From: Coffea arabica
Taxonomy: Eukaryota > Streptophyta > Magnoliopsida > Gentianales > Rubiaceae
NCBI RefSeq assembly: GCF_036785885.1
Contig: NC_092312.1
Span: 14,340,001 to 14,404,000, forward strand
Reading direction: 5' to 3'
Length of the DNA stretch: 64,000 bases
The notes under the pieces are model-generated. The model searched no databases. It worked only from the letters and a program-made list of their open reading frames with translations, and was not told where the DNA came from. A program made the translations under genes and the position numbers. Of this stretch, positions 1 to 12,647 are shown in pieces (the first letter of the stretch is position 1; the number at the start of each line of letters is the position of its first letter).

Positions 1-1284
1 GAATTTTGAAGATCATGGTTTGCATTTTTTTTTTTTTTTGGGTTGTTCAAGAAACCATAGCAAAAGTAATTATCGAATCTGTAAGTTTAAGTGGGATTCA
101 ATTTCAGAACGAAATTAACTACTTCACTCTTTCTTGGATGGAAGAGTAAGTTGAATTTTCCGAATGGTTGAGAGTTGAAATATGTTGTAGCTCTGATTAT
201 TATTTTTTTTTCATAAATGATGTTGATTATTCCCTCTATTTGGCCCTTCCATTAGAGGTTTCTAAAGTTTGTCTTAGTAAAAGAATGAACAGAACTGGAG
301 GAGGAAGAGGAAGCAAGGAAGTAGGAGGGATAGAGGAGAAAAGTAGAAATGAACTTCACCCAATTACCCTCTCATCCCCAAATTGTCAGAGCCAAGACTC
401 TTTTAATTGGCCCAAGAGTGAGCTGTTTAACGGGCCAACAACAATTTTGTCCGGGTCCCGTGAATGTGCTCTTTCTCCTATGAAGCACGTCTTAGGCTTG
501 GGCTTTGGTTCGGGTCCATCTTGCTTTTTGTGCATTTTTAGTGGGCTGGATTAGTTGAACAATAACAGAAGTGTTAGATCAAACAAGGATTTGGACTCCG
601 TGGGCAACACAGATTGAGGTACTCGCGGTTTCTCGCTATACTACCACCTAATCCACCCTTATTTCCAAAACAATTACGTCGTTTCAACTACCCACCTTCT
701 TATAATCACTTCATGTACCATTGAATTATCCACTACTTCCCTAACAAAAAACTATAGCTTCATTAAGATACTAAGGGGTCTGTTGTGGTAACTTATTGAA
801 AAGTATTTTACTAATAGAGTTTTTAATAAAAGTATTTACTAAGTACTTAAGTTCTTTTAAGTATATTATTTAGATATATCATTTAATAAATACTTGTTGT
901 ATTAGATAATGTGTAATTTGAAATTTTTTGAATGTCTTATCTCTTTATTTAGTTCATAACAAAGGATAAAAATGATTAAATTTAATATTTTATTTTTTGA
1001 CCACGAAAACTATTGTAAAAGTACCAGATTTGAGCTTTGTTAACACTGCGTTTAACACCAGAAGCCCTACTCCTAATTTTATAAGATGATAATTCGCCAA
1101 ATGCCTCAAAAGTATTTTCAGCATCTAAAAGAGCTTTTTTATCAAAAGCACCGCAATCTCAAATGGAACATAAAGTAATTTAAGACTTTTAGACTACTAC
1201 TTTTCCAAAAAAAAAAAAAATCATAATTCAACTCTTCTTTAATATCTTTTTATTAGTTGCACAGTGAACTCAAACGCTTGTACT

Positions 1285-1460
1285 TTTATAATGCTGTCTG
1301 GGACGAGACGATGATCTTGTAGTATAATTTAATCTTAAATTGCAAAAGCTAAGATTGGCACATGGAGTGACCAAAAAAACAATGGGCAAAAAGATTTCCA
1401 CATGAAAGATGAACCCTAAACAATTACATTGGTATATATATAACGTCGTTTTCGGGAATT
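1285..1460 (+). repeat. Diverged duplicated non-coding segment, copy 1
   Basis: This segment resembles 3360-3545. Both copies share, in the same order, blocks around 'gacgag/gaacgag..atgatcttgta', 'taagattgg', 'acaatgggc', 'aaccctaaa/aaccctaca' and 'gtcgtt'. A smaller matching block upstream (552-610 versus 3275-3330) shares 'acaacagaa.tgt.agatcaa'. The pair may be the remains of duplicated upstream regions of lost genes or copies of an old transposon. I read no coding content. Confidence 0.45.
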
Positions 1461-1779
1461 CATCATTGCTGAGTTGGTTGGAACTTAAAGTAGGTTTTTT
1501 GCCACTATTTTGATATTTTCAAGCAGTGAAATTTTGACATTTAAGGATTCTAGTTGTATGGTAAGAGAGCCAAAGAGGGAAAATATATACTCTGTATTCT
1601 AGATTGATGCCGGAAACCTCCTTTTTTTTTTCCCCCTCATTGGTATGGATTGCATATTTCGAGAGTTCTTGAAAGTTTTTTTTCACGAAAAACACTATTT
1701 GAGAGTTGATACATGTGAGGTAACATGGCATCTAGGAGATGTGTTAAAAAAATATTCTCCAAAATTGAGAATATTACAA

Positions 1780-1876
1780 CAGTATCGGGGGTGGATTGGT
1801 GCAATTTAACCTTCATGAGGGCAAAGGTAAGAAAATAGTTTTTTTTTTTTTGAGGGGTTTATTGGAATTAACCAGC
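1780..1876 (+). repeat. Short dispersed repeat, copy 1
   Basis: About 95 bp with the blocks 'ggattggtgcaatt', 'agggcaa.g', 'agaaaa' and 'gaggggtt.attggaattaa' in the same order as at 46745-46836. Terminal repeats are not clear and no TSD was found, so the element class is unknown. Confidence 0.5.
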
Positions 1877-3274
1877 CCTATTTTTTATGCTTCAGCAACC
1901 AGATAGGATGGCCAGGGACGTCATTTTTCATCCTTAAACATACTTACAGTAATTAATGATGCATTATTGACTTAATCATTCGTCGTCAAAAAGGAACACC
2001 GAATTAAGTTTGGACCATAGGAAAATTCCGTGGTCGGTCACTTTGAATCCAGAAGCCAAAAGCGAAGTATTCTCATCTGGATCTTTCCCGCGGAAACACA
2101 AGCCCTTCTCAGCCAGTCAAAATGGCACTTTCGCCCAACAATTTGTTCTGATGCTTTTCTTGATGCCTCTTTCATGCCATTTGGGAAAACCCAGCAGGAT
2201 TCTTGATTATTAAGCTGGATAGGTTTTGGAATTAGGAGCATTCTATTATCATGGGCTGTGGTTATTTGCAAAGAAATAAAATTTGTTGTTTTTAATGACT
2301 TTTTTTTCTAATTTTCTTTTACCATCCTTTTATCTCACATTGCAGTACAAAAAATACTACAATATTATTATTGTTAAAACAATTCAAAAACCCTCAATCG
2401 TAAGAAATGCTCAAATTTATCAATTACGCTTCAAGATTCCAACTCAACTATAGGACTGACGTGGCCGTTTTACTCCTCAAAAACAATTTGAATGAAAATA
2501 TGGGATTACTCAATTAATCTGGAGGGGGGTTTAATTTGGAGGCTGTAAAATATTGTCACTATAAAGTCTAGGTCACTCAATTAATAAAAATTTCAAATAG
2601 CCCTCCAAACTTCTGAATTAAAAATGTTAAGCAATGCTTTTCTTTCTATCTTAGCTGGTAAATAAAAAAGACTTCCCAACTAAAATGGATGGAATTGCTA
2701 AGATTTGGAAATTGAGTGAGTTAATTGAAACTTTTAACTGTACAGTAACAAACTTTTAAATGGATGCGAGAATATCTTCACAGTTAATATCTCAATCTGT
2801 CTCCAATAAGTCCAGGGAGGCTCTTAATCCGAAATCATGAGATTTTGGCTTGTTAATAATTTCCTAGTTTTATGATAATAACCACAAAAGTTTACTACGA
2901 AATCCTCAAAAGCAATTAATATAATTGCTACACAAGGAGTTTCTAGCCCTCCATAGACGGAGTGGGTTCTACACTTCTATGCCCCCCATGTAATGAAACC
3001 ATCTATTGACAATACTACTAACTTGTTTGACTAGCTTTCACAAAATTGTTTATATTATTATTAGCCTTGTAATTTTGTTTATTATCTGTAAGAGAGTAAA
3101 TAACCACTAAAAACAAACATTTACCCCGTTATAACTAAGAATTTTTGTGATTTACATCTTCCATGATTTTGCATGGTAACTCCTGTGAAGTACAAAATGA
3201 AGCACGCGTTTGACTTGGGCTTCACTCAGGGATGATTTCAACATGGATTTTTCTCATTTTTTAGCCGACTTCAT

Positions 3275-3550
3275 TAGTTGGACAACAACAGAAATGTCAG
3301 ATCAACAAGAGGGTTAGGATTCCCAAGATTAATCTGGGAAGCCACAATTTCACACTACTATTTTACTGATGCTCTCTGGAACGAGATGGTGATCTTGTAT
3401 AATTTACTAATTGATATCGATAAAGTAAGGATTGGCAGTAATTTGGCACCTACTGTGACAGACTGACAATGGGCTTAAGCATTTCAACAAGAAAATTAAA
3501 CCCTACATAATTAAATTGGTCTACTATGTCGTTCTTGGTCTGTATACTTG
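3275..3550 (+). repeat. Diverged duplicated non-coding segment, copy 2
   Basis: Partner of the blocks at 552-610 and 1285-1460, matched by eye with several indels. No gene or clear transposon terminus is visible. Confidence 0.45.
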
Positions 3551-4314
3551 TACCCCATCAATAATCTTGACTAAGGATATAAAGCATTTGGGGATTTGAA
3601 ACATTTGGCATTCAAGATGTGAAAAAATGTCTTCCAAGGAAAATGACAGGAAATTTCTAACGCAAGTAGCAGTGGCAGTTTGCATTAGTAACTGTTGATG
3701 CTATTTTGGTAAAGTAAATTGATGTTTCGCGATGGTGATGATTTAAACTACTTTTTAATGCCTTAGGCTTACATGCCAGGTAATTCATCCAAAATTTGTC
3801 TCTTATGGTGGCTTTGGCATTTCAAAGCCTGCCTAAATAGTTGAGCTCTAAATCTAAAGTAGGTATTTTGGTTTTCTTTTTCCCCCATTCGTTGTCATAT
3901 ACAATTCATTATCTTGCTCGAAATTCTTTTCTTTTCTTTTTTTACCAGCAGGGAACATGGAATTTAAAAAATGAAGAAATAAAAAGAGATTTGAATATGA
4001 AACGTCTACTTTTTGAATCTTCAATTTTAACTATTAGTTCAAAACCTTCTCGGCATCTTGCTCGAATTTCACTATCAATATATAACATAATATGCATGCA
4101 TAACTGCCCATTTGATAACGTGGTGCTTTTAATCAAACTTTCTTTTGTTTGGCAAAGTTTTTTTTAGAAAGTGTGCATGTCAACATATTTCAGACTAGAA
4201 ACACTTTATTTTGGTAGAGATATTGCTCCAAGGGCACATTTTTATGTTGTTGAAACATTACAAGTACTTAGGCACAAAAGTATTTACAGTCGGATGATAT
4301 TTGCATTGATTGTA

Positions 4315-5044
4315 GGGATAATTTCATAAACCTCCCCTGAGGTTTTATGAAATATCACCTAGCTCCCTTGAGGTTTTCAAAATCTCACTTAGCACCCCTT
4401 GAATTGACATTTTGATAACATTGGAAGCTCTTCTAACCAAAAGTAATGTTAAAAAATTCATGTTTGAGGAGAGAGATTATTTTAGTGCCTTTAATACCCT
4501 TAGACTATAAAAAAATGAACATTTTACAAACCAAGGGAAAAAAGTACTAAATTGGAACCATCTTAAAAGTGAGGAGATGAAAATTGGTAAAATTTTATGT
4601 TACAGCCAATAGTCACTTTTACAGTAGGAACAGATGGTAAAAACAAATACTAGTTTTTAAACCATTTCTACAAATAAAACTCTTCATAGCGTTGAAGGTA
4701 ATTAGCATGTAAAATCATACATTTGAGCAAAAAAAACTTAGTAATAGATGAAATTCAATTTCAATATCATACAAAAAATTTACTCAAAATACACAGATTT
4801 TTTTTATGGGTGTGAAATATGAAAATTTTATTATAGAAAAAGTCAGAATTTGAAAAACTATTTGGAGTTTCAATTACTTTATTTCTCTTACGCTCTACAT
4901 GAATAGGAATAAATAAATAAAGTTGTGAAACACCAAAAAAGGGAAGAAAAAAAAAAAGAACCTGCAGCTATTATTCTCCAAATGCATTGAATATTTCATT
5001 GATTAAATCTTATATTTCATTGATATTTGCAATTCAATTATACA

Positions 5045-5080
<36 letters not shown>

Positions 5081-5305
5081 TGTGTGTATGTTTTTATAGA
5101 CATTGTTAAAGAAAAGTAGAAAATTTAGAGAAAGAAAAACAAGTTCAGAAAATTTAAATATGGGGGTATTATTGACAATTTATCACCTTTGATATTAGTA
5201 TATGGTCTTACTATCACTTCAAGAGTGTTAAGTGAGATTTTGAAACGTTTAGGGGAGCTAGATGATATTTCATGAAACCTCAAGGGAGGTTTCTGAAATT
5301 ATCTC
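4315..5305. mobile_element. Non-autonomous Mutator-like element (MULE), family A copy 1
   Basis: The element is about 991 bp and is flanked by a perfect 9-bp target duplication 'ttgattgta' (4306-4314 and 5306-5314). The ends form imperfect inverted repeats of roughly 95 bp: the left end starts 'gggataatttcataaacctc', and the reverse complement of the right end starts 'gagataatttcagaaacctc'; both continue into 'aaaatctcactta'. A 9-bp duplication with long terminal inverted repeats is the classic MULE signature. The interior is AT-rich with a (TATG)n microsatellite and no transposase frame. A same-family copy of nearly equal size is at 51329-52324. Confidence 0.85.
5048..5092. repeat. (TATG)n microsatellite
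   Basis: A run of TATG repeats with one TGTG interruption, lying inside the MULE at 4315-5305. Confidence 0.9.
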
Positions 5306-5314
5306 TTGATTGTA

Positions 5315-8300
5315 AAACATTCTAAGAAGGTGTCTAAACATGTTTTTTTTCCCCCCTAAATTCTTATCCGAGCAATGCCATAAAAAAAAAGCACTTTTAG
5401 TTAACCTTTTCTCCAACTTTCGGAGGGGGATTTAAGTAAATTTACACGGCAAGTAAGCCAATTACCGTTTTAACACCGAAGAAAATTTAATGACTGCCTC
5501 TATTTTCTTTGCGAATGGTGGCATTTTAGAAATGATGGTTACACTCAAACCACAAACTTTTATTAAACTATTCCTTAAATTTCCTTAATCTTTCTCCTTC
5601 CTGGTTATAAACCATCCGCTGTGTGGTAAGACTTCTCCTTTTTTTGAGCTTGTAATGTAGTTTTAAGTTAGGATAAATCACCAATAATCATCATGTGGTT
5701 TAAGCTTAAACCTATTATTAATCCTTGTATGATATAAAACTTCCCTTGCCTCTCATGATGTTTTGGATGAGAGGGTGAGCTTTAGAGATTACCACTTCAT
5801 TTGACCCGAATTAATCAGCACTAACAGTGCTATGAATATTTATAAGTGAATTGAGGACAAAAGTTTTTCAACCTCGTGGAATTGATTTTGAAGGGAAAAA
5901 CTTTCGAATTTGATTAGCACACTAATGTTGGTATTGATGTGAAAACTAACTTTTTTTTATGTGTAATAATCGCCCTACTGACATGAATGACCATTTCTAA
6001 CTAATACAATTATAAAAGCATTAACAAATTGGCCTGATAGGAGTTAAGAAATCATTATAAATTCTTATTTCTTATAAGCACAACAACATAAAAAATTACT
6101 TCAATAATTTGATACTCCCTCTATCCAACTTTAATAATTTTAATTTTTTTTCATGCATATTAATGAAAATTAGTTAATTTTGTCGAAAGAATGTTGTTAA
6201 ATTGCATATCCGTTATTTCAATTAACCTGCAGAGATGTAAATCAACTCATGTTAGACAATTTTCAACAATCTAAAATTTACTTTTTTATCCCAAAAAAAA
6301 CAGACACGAAAATCTTTCCGCAGCCCCTGCCATAGTTAAATCAGTGTAATTAGTCCTAAATATTTGTAGAAATTGTCCAATATATGTGTGTCTTTGGTCT
6401 AGTTTGACTTTTTTGGGCCAAGCATTCATATTTCAAAGACGGTCCAGCGTTGACTGCCGTTTTAAGTACGTGGCGTGACCGAAACGTCCATTACTTTTTG
6501 TCGTTTCAGCTGTCTACGCTCGTAACCTTGAAAATATGTCGGTCGTTTCTTGAGCGTTCCTTCAAATCCGATGTGGCCTTAGAAAGTTTTGTGGAATTTT
6601 TTAAAATTTCTTGGATCTTCTGTCCTGAGTCATGAGGTGCATTGAGGATTGAAGGTGGAGACTTGGAAATTTTGTATCTATCGTGACGGATGGTTCAATG
6701 AATTTAGGCCAGCTAGCAACCCAATCCTGACCGGGTACACACCCAAAATAATAATAATAATAATAATTCTTAGACCTAACTGCAAATGAAAACGAATTAT
6801 AGAACTATGATTATGCATCTATAACCTAAAGATAAAAATTGAATTTTTTTTTTTTTACAAGTGAAAGGATTTGAATGTAAAATATCTTACTCCCAATCCA
6901 ATTCTCCCCTAGTGCTATAATAATTTTTCTAATACTTTTAGGCTTTCACATCCTTTTTCTCTATTTTTTTTTTTAACATTTGGCTTTGATTAGGGTTTGA
7001 ACTCGAGACTGCTATAGGCGTGTGGCATTGAACTAAAGCTCATTGGTTCCTTCCCCTCTCTGCTACTTGAGACTTGAAAAAGGGTTGGATAGTCTGGATA
7101 TATATTGAATTATGGCCTCAGAAGCTAAATTTTGTCCAATTTAATCTGGTTGTTGTGGTGCGTAAACTCCTTCGTTATAGAGCAAACACTTGATCATCAA
7201 GTTATTAACGTTTTTGTAATGCGTTTTGGTGGAATTTGAGAACTCAGTTACCAATGTTTGACAAAGAATTACTTGTTTATCAAATTTTTTTTAGAAGAGA
7301 GATGAGATTTAAAAAATAAGGAGGAGACAGTGGAATTTGAACTCAGAATATCGATTTTTCATCGTCTAAACCTCGAAGTTAAAGTAACTTTTTCAAAGAA
7401 AATTACGTTTAGTTATTATTTTGATATCAAAATTGCTTTATACTACAAAAACAGACAAAAAACCCTTCAAAGTAATTTTGATCCATTGCATGTCAGAAAT
7501 TTCTTTAGCTTGCCAACCCTACTTCCATTCACAGATTAATCATAAGATTTCAACTTCATCTAGTTGCTTTTGAGGGTATGATGCATTGAAATCAACTCTT
7601 AAAGGAGCTACAGAACTTAATAGTCTTTGTCTAAGTAATCCATGTGTGTATGTGGAAGTATTATCAATGATAAGCATACAAAAAAAAAAAAGCTCTATAA
7701 TATCAGTAATGAGGTATTTTTTTTTCACTTGTTATCACCTACATTTATACCTACTACTAGTTCTAATCTAACCCATATTAGGGGGAGTGACACAATAGGA
7801 TTACGAAGAATCGATGGAAACTAAATCACCGTCGAATCACACGGATCCTGTGCACCGCATGAATCTTAAGCAAAGGAGTAATGGGGTAGCTGATTGCCAA
7901 TTTACCACACATCTCTGTCATTGCCGCCTCCTTTTGGCATCCAACTGTTGTTAATATATTACTGCATAGGATTCCTATGCAAATAGTGAATTTGCCTAAC
8001 TGATGTAAGACCTGAACAAGAAAAGGATTGCATTGAGTCAGTCAACTGATACAATCTTGGAATTTGGAGGAACAAATATAAAATTATGTAAAATTACCAA
8101 TGAACTCTCACCCTCGAGGCTCGAGCACAAAGAATGACATGAAAAAGCACGGTATGCTACTCCTTTGAAAAACCCTAGTACTTTTATCTTACTTGAATAT
8201 TTGGAACTGGTTTTTTTATTCCCTTTTCTTGCCCAAAAATAAGAAATATATGTTTAAAAAGGTTATTATATTGAAAAAAATGTTTTAATTACATCAGAAA

Positions 8301-8985
8301 CACATTTTTAATCACATTTTTATCTTTTTAATTATCTTTTTATCTTATATATTTCATATCACAAAAATAGTATTACAGTAATAATTATAAAAATTTTCCA
8401 GAATAACCTTCTATGCAAAGTTTTCATGACTTGTTAAACAAAGAAAATGATGTTAAATTAGCATTCTGTAAGTGCGGATGCTTGAAACTTCTCATAAATG
8501 CATGGATTAATACTTGAATCCACCACACCCCAAAGAACTAGCAACTTTTGTTTTGTTGAGCTCGAAAACCATTTTTCTAAATCTTTTGCCATTTTTCAAG
8601 TGGCGAATATGGAACATGGGGCTATAAGATGACATAATTCTTTCATTCTTTCATCCTTTCAAAAATTTTTTTTTCATTCTTTGACATTGTGGATTGCCGA
8701 AGTAATAATCTCGCACAAACACAATTCCATACAGTTTTTTTTTGGCCCCCTTAACCACTATTGAATACCTTCATGCAAAAGCAAAAGTTAACTAACTACT
8801 TTGAAGTTCATTAAAAACAGGTTTGGAGAATCATATTCTTTTATATTGATTTAACGATACTAAGCTATATAACAAGGTGATTTATCTCAACTTGGAATAT
8901 ATTGGAGGTTGAAAATACAATCTTTGTTAATTTTTCAAATCTAGTGCCATCGTAGATCTTCATATTTACTGCATTTGTTGCATCT
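5315..8985. other. Gene-free intergenic DNA with SINE remnant
   Basis: AT-rich sequence with poly-T/A tracts, a (TAA)n run near 6750 and a tRNA-derived SINE-like segment near 6972-7052. No open frame has recognisable protein similarity. Confidence 0.55.
6972..7052 (-). mobile_element. tRNA-derived SINE-like sequence
   Basis: Read on the minus strand it gives a pol III A-box-like 'tagttcaatg', then a B-box-like 'cgagttcaaaccc', and ends in a poly-A tract (poly-T on + at about 6968-6976). This order of A box, B box and poly-A tail is typical of plant SINEs. I could not define a clean TSD, so the boundaries are approximate. Confidence 0.5.
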
Positions 8986-8988
8986 TTA

Positions 8989-9282
8989 GGCCATGTTTGA
9001 TAACCCAATTCGGTATTTAAATTTAATGGATTCAGATTTTAACATATTCAGATTGTTTAATAACAAAAAATTGAACATCTGAATTAATTAAGCGGCACTG
9101 AATTTTCTAAACAAAACTTACTTCCAAAATTAAATGATAAATTATTCATTTATCACTGACTATGATATGCACTCAAATGTATTAGATTTAATACATAACA
9201 ATTTAGTAACTTAATGAATTTAAACTTCAGATTTCGAATTTCAGATTTCAGTGTTTAGACTTCAGTTTTATGAAAAACATCC
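8989..9282. mobile_element. Tourist/Harbinger-like MITE
   Basis: The element is about 294 bp and flanked by TTA (8986-8988 and 9283-9285), the usual PIF/Harbinger target. The left end 'ggccatgtttgataa' and the reverse complement of the right end 'ggatgtttttcataaa' form imperfect terminal inverted repeats. The interior is AT-rich and non-coding. Confidence 0.6.
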
Positions 9283-9285
9283 TTA

Positions 9286-12200
9286 GTATATCTTCAGTGA
9301 TTAGTACACAGATCTAATGCAATGAAATTATGATGCTTATAAGAAAAAGTCTAATGCTTTAAGTATGAAAAAAAATTGGTTATATAAATACCAATTACCA
9401 CCTCAACGAACTATTGCTACATATTCTGTTAGATACTCTAGTTTTCCAGTATTTTTCTAAACTGTTTGGGTGGGTGAGTGAAACTGGGAAGGAAAGAACA
9501 AGAAACAAGAGTGAAAGAGATGGGAACAATCTTTCAATAGGAAAAAACCCCCAAACTATCCAACATTTAATTATGCTGTATCATGATGTTAGATATACTA
9601 GTTTTATATTAAGGAAGCATCTTCTTTCCAAGTACTAGTAATAATTGAAGCTCATCATGAAAGAAGGCTAAAGGCAAAGAAACATTTTGGTTGCTTCCAA
9701 AATCCCATTTTGAACTTGAGCACAGATCACATAGGGCCATGAAAGCAAAATCTCCATGTCATGGAAAGAAGAGCTCATACAAAAAAAAAAAAAAAACAAA
9801 ATAAATAAAGTCAAAACCAACATAATGATGCGTCCTCATCTCACTTCCAACCACTGGGATGAGGGAACTGATCCAAGTCCAAAACTCTTGCTTGGTTGTT
9901 GGGAATTTTTAATGGTGCATTTATACAGCTACTGTCACAGTGTTCAGAACCCAAGGAGACTTTGGATTTGCATTATTATTATTATTGAATTGTCCAAAGC
10001 AAATTTTGTACAACTAGCAGAGGAAAGAAGTACACTTTCTGGTTTGGATCTTTGCCAACCGTTTGTTGGGTCAAACAAACAAAAGATGCCAACTGCACTA
10101 GGCAAGAAAAATCAAAACCCTTGCCAATGCAGTCTAGTGTATGGCACTAAGCTAAACCACTTTTCTTTGGGTCAACTCTTGAATTAATTGCGAAAGAAAA
10201 AGATTTTGAATCATTCGCCTCTTTAAATCTTTTTCTAACTGCTGCTTTGTTGGGTTCTTCAAGCAGTTAGCAAACTGCAAACCGCCAGATAGAAGCACAA
10301 AAACTGGCCAGTCAACAGTCCTTAAATAAAAGTCTACCTGAAAAAGAGAACAAATTCAAAAGAAAGGTAGAAACGAAAAGCAAGAGAGTTTTCTCTTTTC
10401 ACCGTGTTGTAAACTTCACACAATTGAAAGCAAGCCAAAAAAAAAAAAAAAAGAACTCAAATATGAATGCAGAGGAAAAATTGTTAGTCTTTGTTCCTTT
10501 AGATCAATTTTTTTGTCTTTATTTTTGCTAATATATTGAACAAAGAGGAAAATCAGGATCAGGGTTTCTACTAATTTTGCCCTTCAAAGATAGTTAACCG
10601 CTAAATTTGACAATTACACTGATCCATCCAGCAAAAGTGCAACTAAGCTATAAATTGCCTATACTTGTCCCCAAGCGATCTAATTGACCTACTTTATTTG
10701 ACTTACGTCAAAATTACTCAAATTTTTTTAAAGTTAACTACTTTATCTTCTTGTTTTCTTTCCCCTTCAACCCTTTTCTCCTTGGATAGCTGTCCTCCTA
10801 CATTGAGTAGATCTCATTGGAATTATTTTGCCCTAGAAAGCAAACTATTGAACTAACCTTTTTTCTTTAAACTTTTTAAGTGGAAATAGCTACTAATTAA
10901 TACTTCAAAATGTCAATATACTCAATGACAATCAAGACTAATATACTATCTTACATGGAGTGATCATGATGCTCATGGAATTCTTTCACCTCTCAAAAAC
11001 TTTTCTAACCATAGATTAGAAGCATACATCATAATTCATATGTAGAAAGTATTACTTATAAATCCATGAAATCATAGCAACAGATCAGCATCCACTACTA
11101 AATACCCTACCTTGCAACTTGTTATCATCATAACCATCTGAAATAACCCACAAACATTGAACGATCCCCACCCAATTATCACAATACTTCCTAAAAAAGA
11201 AAAAAAAATCACCCAAAAGGGCACTTTTTCATAAAACATCCATTTTCCCAATTGCAAAGCCATTACAAATCTATATTTGTAAAGTAATGATACAGACATG
11301 CATATCTTACTAAGATATTTCTCATTTAGCTATAAAAACATAATGTTTGGATAGGAGATTATCTGGGATAATTTTTTTTGAGAAAAATAATGTAATACCT
11401 TTTTGATGTGATATATATAAGATAAAAAAGTAATTAGAAAATATATTTATGATGCAAGGTAATAAATTTACGTAAATAATTTACTATGCAAACACTATTG
11501 AGTCTTTACTTGCCGAGAACATTAAGTACGCCAAACACACTTTATTAAGTAAAATTTCGTTTAAATCATCAAATCAAGTTTGAAGTAGTATGAAAGTTGA
11601 AAGAATTTATCCATATTAATGTGTAGTTTTACATATATTCGTACGACATACGTAACTCTATTCTTGTAAGGTTCAACAACATGAAATACATAGACTCAAT
11701 TATAACCCAGCATATGCTTGTAATGTTCAACAACATAAAATACATAAAAATCAATTACAACATAAATTTATCATGCAAATCATCATTGAATTCTAAATAA
11801 AAAGTTAAATTTTGTGAATTTGTGTCATGATGTCGAAATACATACATATATATATATATATATACCCTTGTTCTCGTATTAATGTTTGACAATGCAAATT
11901 AAAACATAGAACCCTGTTGGAACTAAATTATGATATGAAAGTCATGACTCAAGTGCCTAAGTACAATATGTTCATATAAAGTTATACGGACACCAAATGG
12001 CAAAATTGTAAGAGTGGAAAAAGGAAATTGATGAGTGGACTCAAAGATGCATAATTTAATCCGTCAAAGCTAAGACAAAACGAATGTCATTTTCATCCAG
12101 GCTGCCGAGAAATTCCTAGAGGAAGAGAGACATTATCGTGAAATAAGTTATTACAATTAAAAGAAAAAAAAACCCAAATAGGAAACAGAGTCATAAATTT

Positions 12201-12369
12201 TCCATCTGAAATTCAGTCAATATTCCATTTCACACACAACACACACTCACATACAGCCCTTTTTCTTCCTTTCCGTTCGCTTCTTCCACTTCTCCTCCTT
12301 CCACCTACGCGGATTCACAATTACCACCTCACCAAAGAAAAAAAATTAAAACTAAAAAGTCAAAAAAAT
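9286..12369. other. Gene-free intergenic DNA upstream of the U-box gene
   Basis: No credible coding frame. It contains poly-A tracts (near 9780 and 10440), an AT microsatellite near 11846-11864 and, at 12228-12256, a CA-rich stretch close to the promoter of the downstream gene. Confidence 0.55.
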
Positions 12370-12377
12370 TATAAATA
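12370..12377 (+). promoter_or_regulatory. Predicted TATA box of the PUB17-like gene
   Basis: 'tataaata' lies in an A-rich region about 270 bp upstream of the start codon. It would place transcription start near 12400 and give a leader of about 250 nt rich in pyrimidines and CA. Inferred from consensus only. Confidence 0.5.
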
Positions 12378-12408
12378 TAGGCAATAAAGAAAACTTCCTT
12401 CTTCCACC

Positions 12409-12504
12409 ATGTCTGTGGAGGCATCAGTACAAACACGACCCATTCATTTATTATTTGCTATCCAAACACACACCAAGACACGCTCAAACACACACGGAGA
12501 CTAA
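12409..12504 (+). CDS. Possible upstream ORF in the PUB17-like 5' leader
   Basis: This 31-codon frame starts with ATG in a good initiation context (ccaccATGt) and stops at TAA before the main start at 12648; no other ATG lies between them. If the transcript begins upstream of it, it could lower translation of the main frame. The predicted TATA box at 12370 would place the cap only about 10 nt before this ATG, which would make it easy to bypass. Its peptide is not recognisable. Confidence 0.3.
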   Translation: MSVEASVQTRPIHLLFAIQTHTKTRSNTHGD

Positions 12505-12647
12505 TTCTTGAGTACAGCTTTCTTTTGGGTTCTGAAGTTTTGATTTTGATCTTCATATTAGCTTTAAGATTGAAAAGGGTCTCTGAATCTACCAATATTT
12601 GTTCATATTTTGGATTATATTGGAAGAAATTCTGGATTTTTTGGTTT

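Larger units (their letters stand above)
1..4305. other. Gene-free AT-rich intergenic DNA
   Basis: No open frame here looks like a known protein; the longest (around 168-554) has low-complexity and implausible composition. The stretch holds long T runs, a short dispersed repeat near 1780-1876 (second copy near 46745), and diverged duplicated non-coding segments around 552-610/1285-1460 and 3275-3550, described separately. Confidence 0.6.

Noticed and set aside
168-554. 128-codon open frame
   Set aside because: Composition is not protein-like, there is no recognised domain, and nearby sequence is a non-coding repeat; probably chance.
780-1250. Possible MITE starting 'ggggtctgttgtgg'
   Set aside because: I could not find a convincing inverted partner end or target duplication.
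3841-4167. 108-codon open frame
   Set aside because: Phe/Ser-rich low-complexity translation of AT-rich DNA with no domain.
9756-10187. 143-codon open frame
   Set aside because: Starts in poly-A-derived lysines and has no recognisable motif; no splice partners found.
12525-12647. N-terminal extension of the U-box protein
   Set aside because: It begins with TTG and has no ATG; family members start at MASAAxFSSL, so this is leader sequence.
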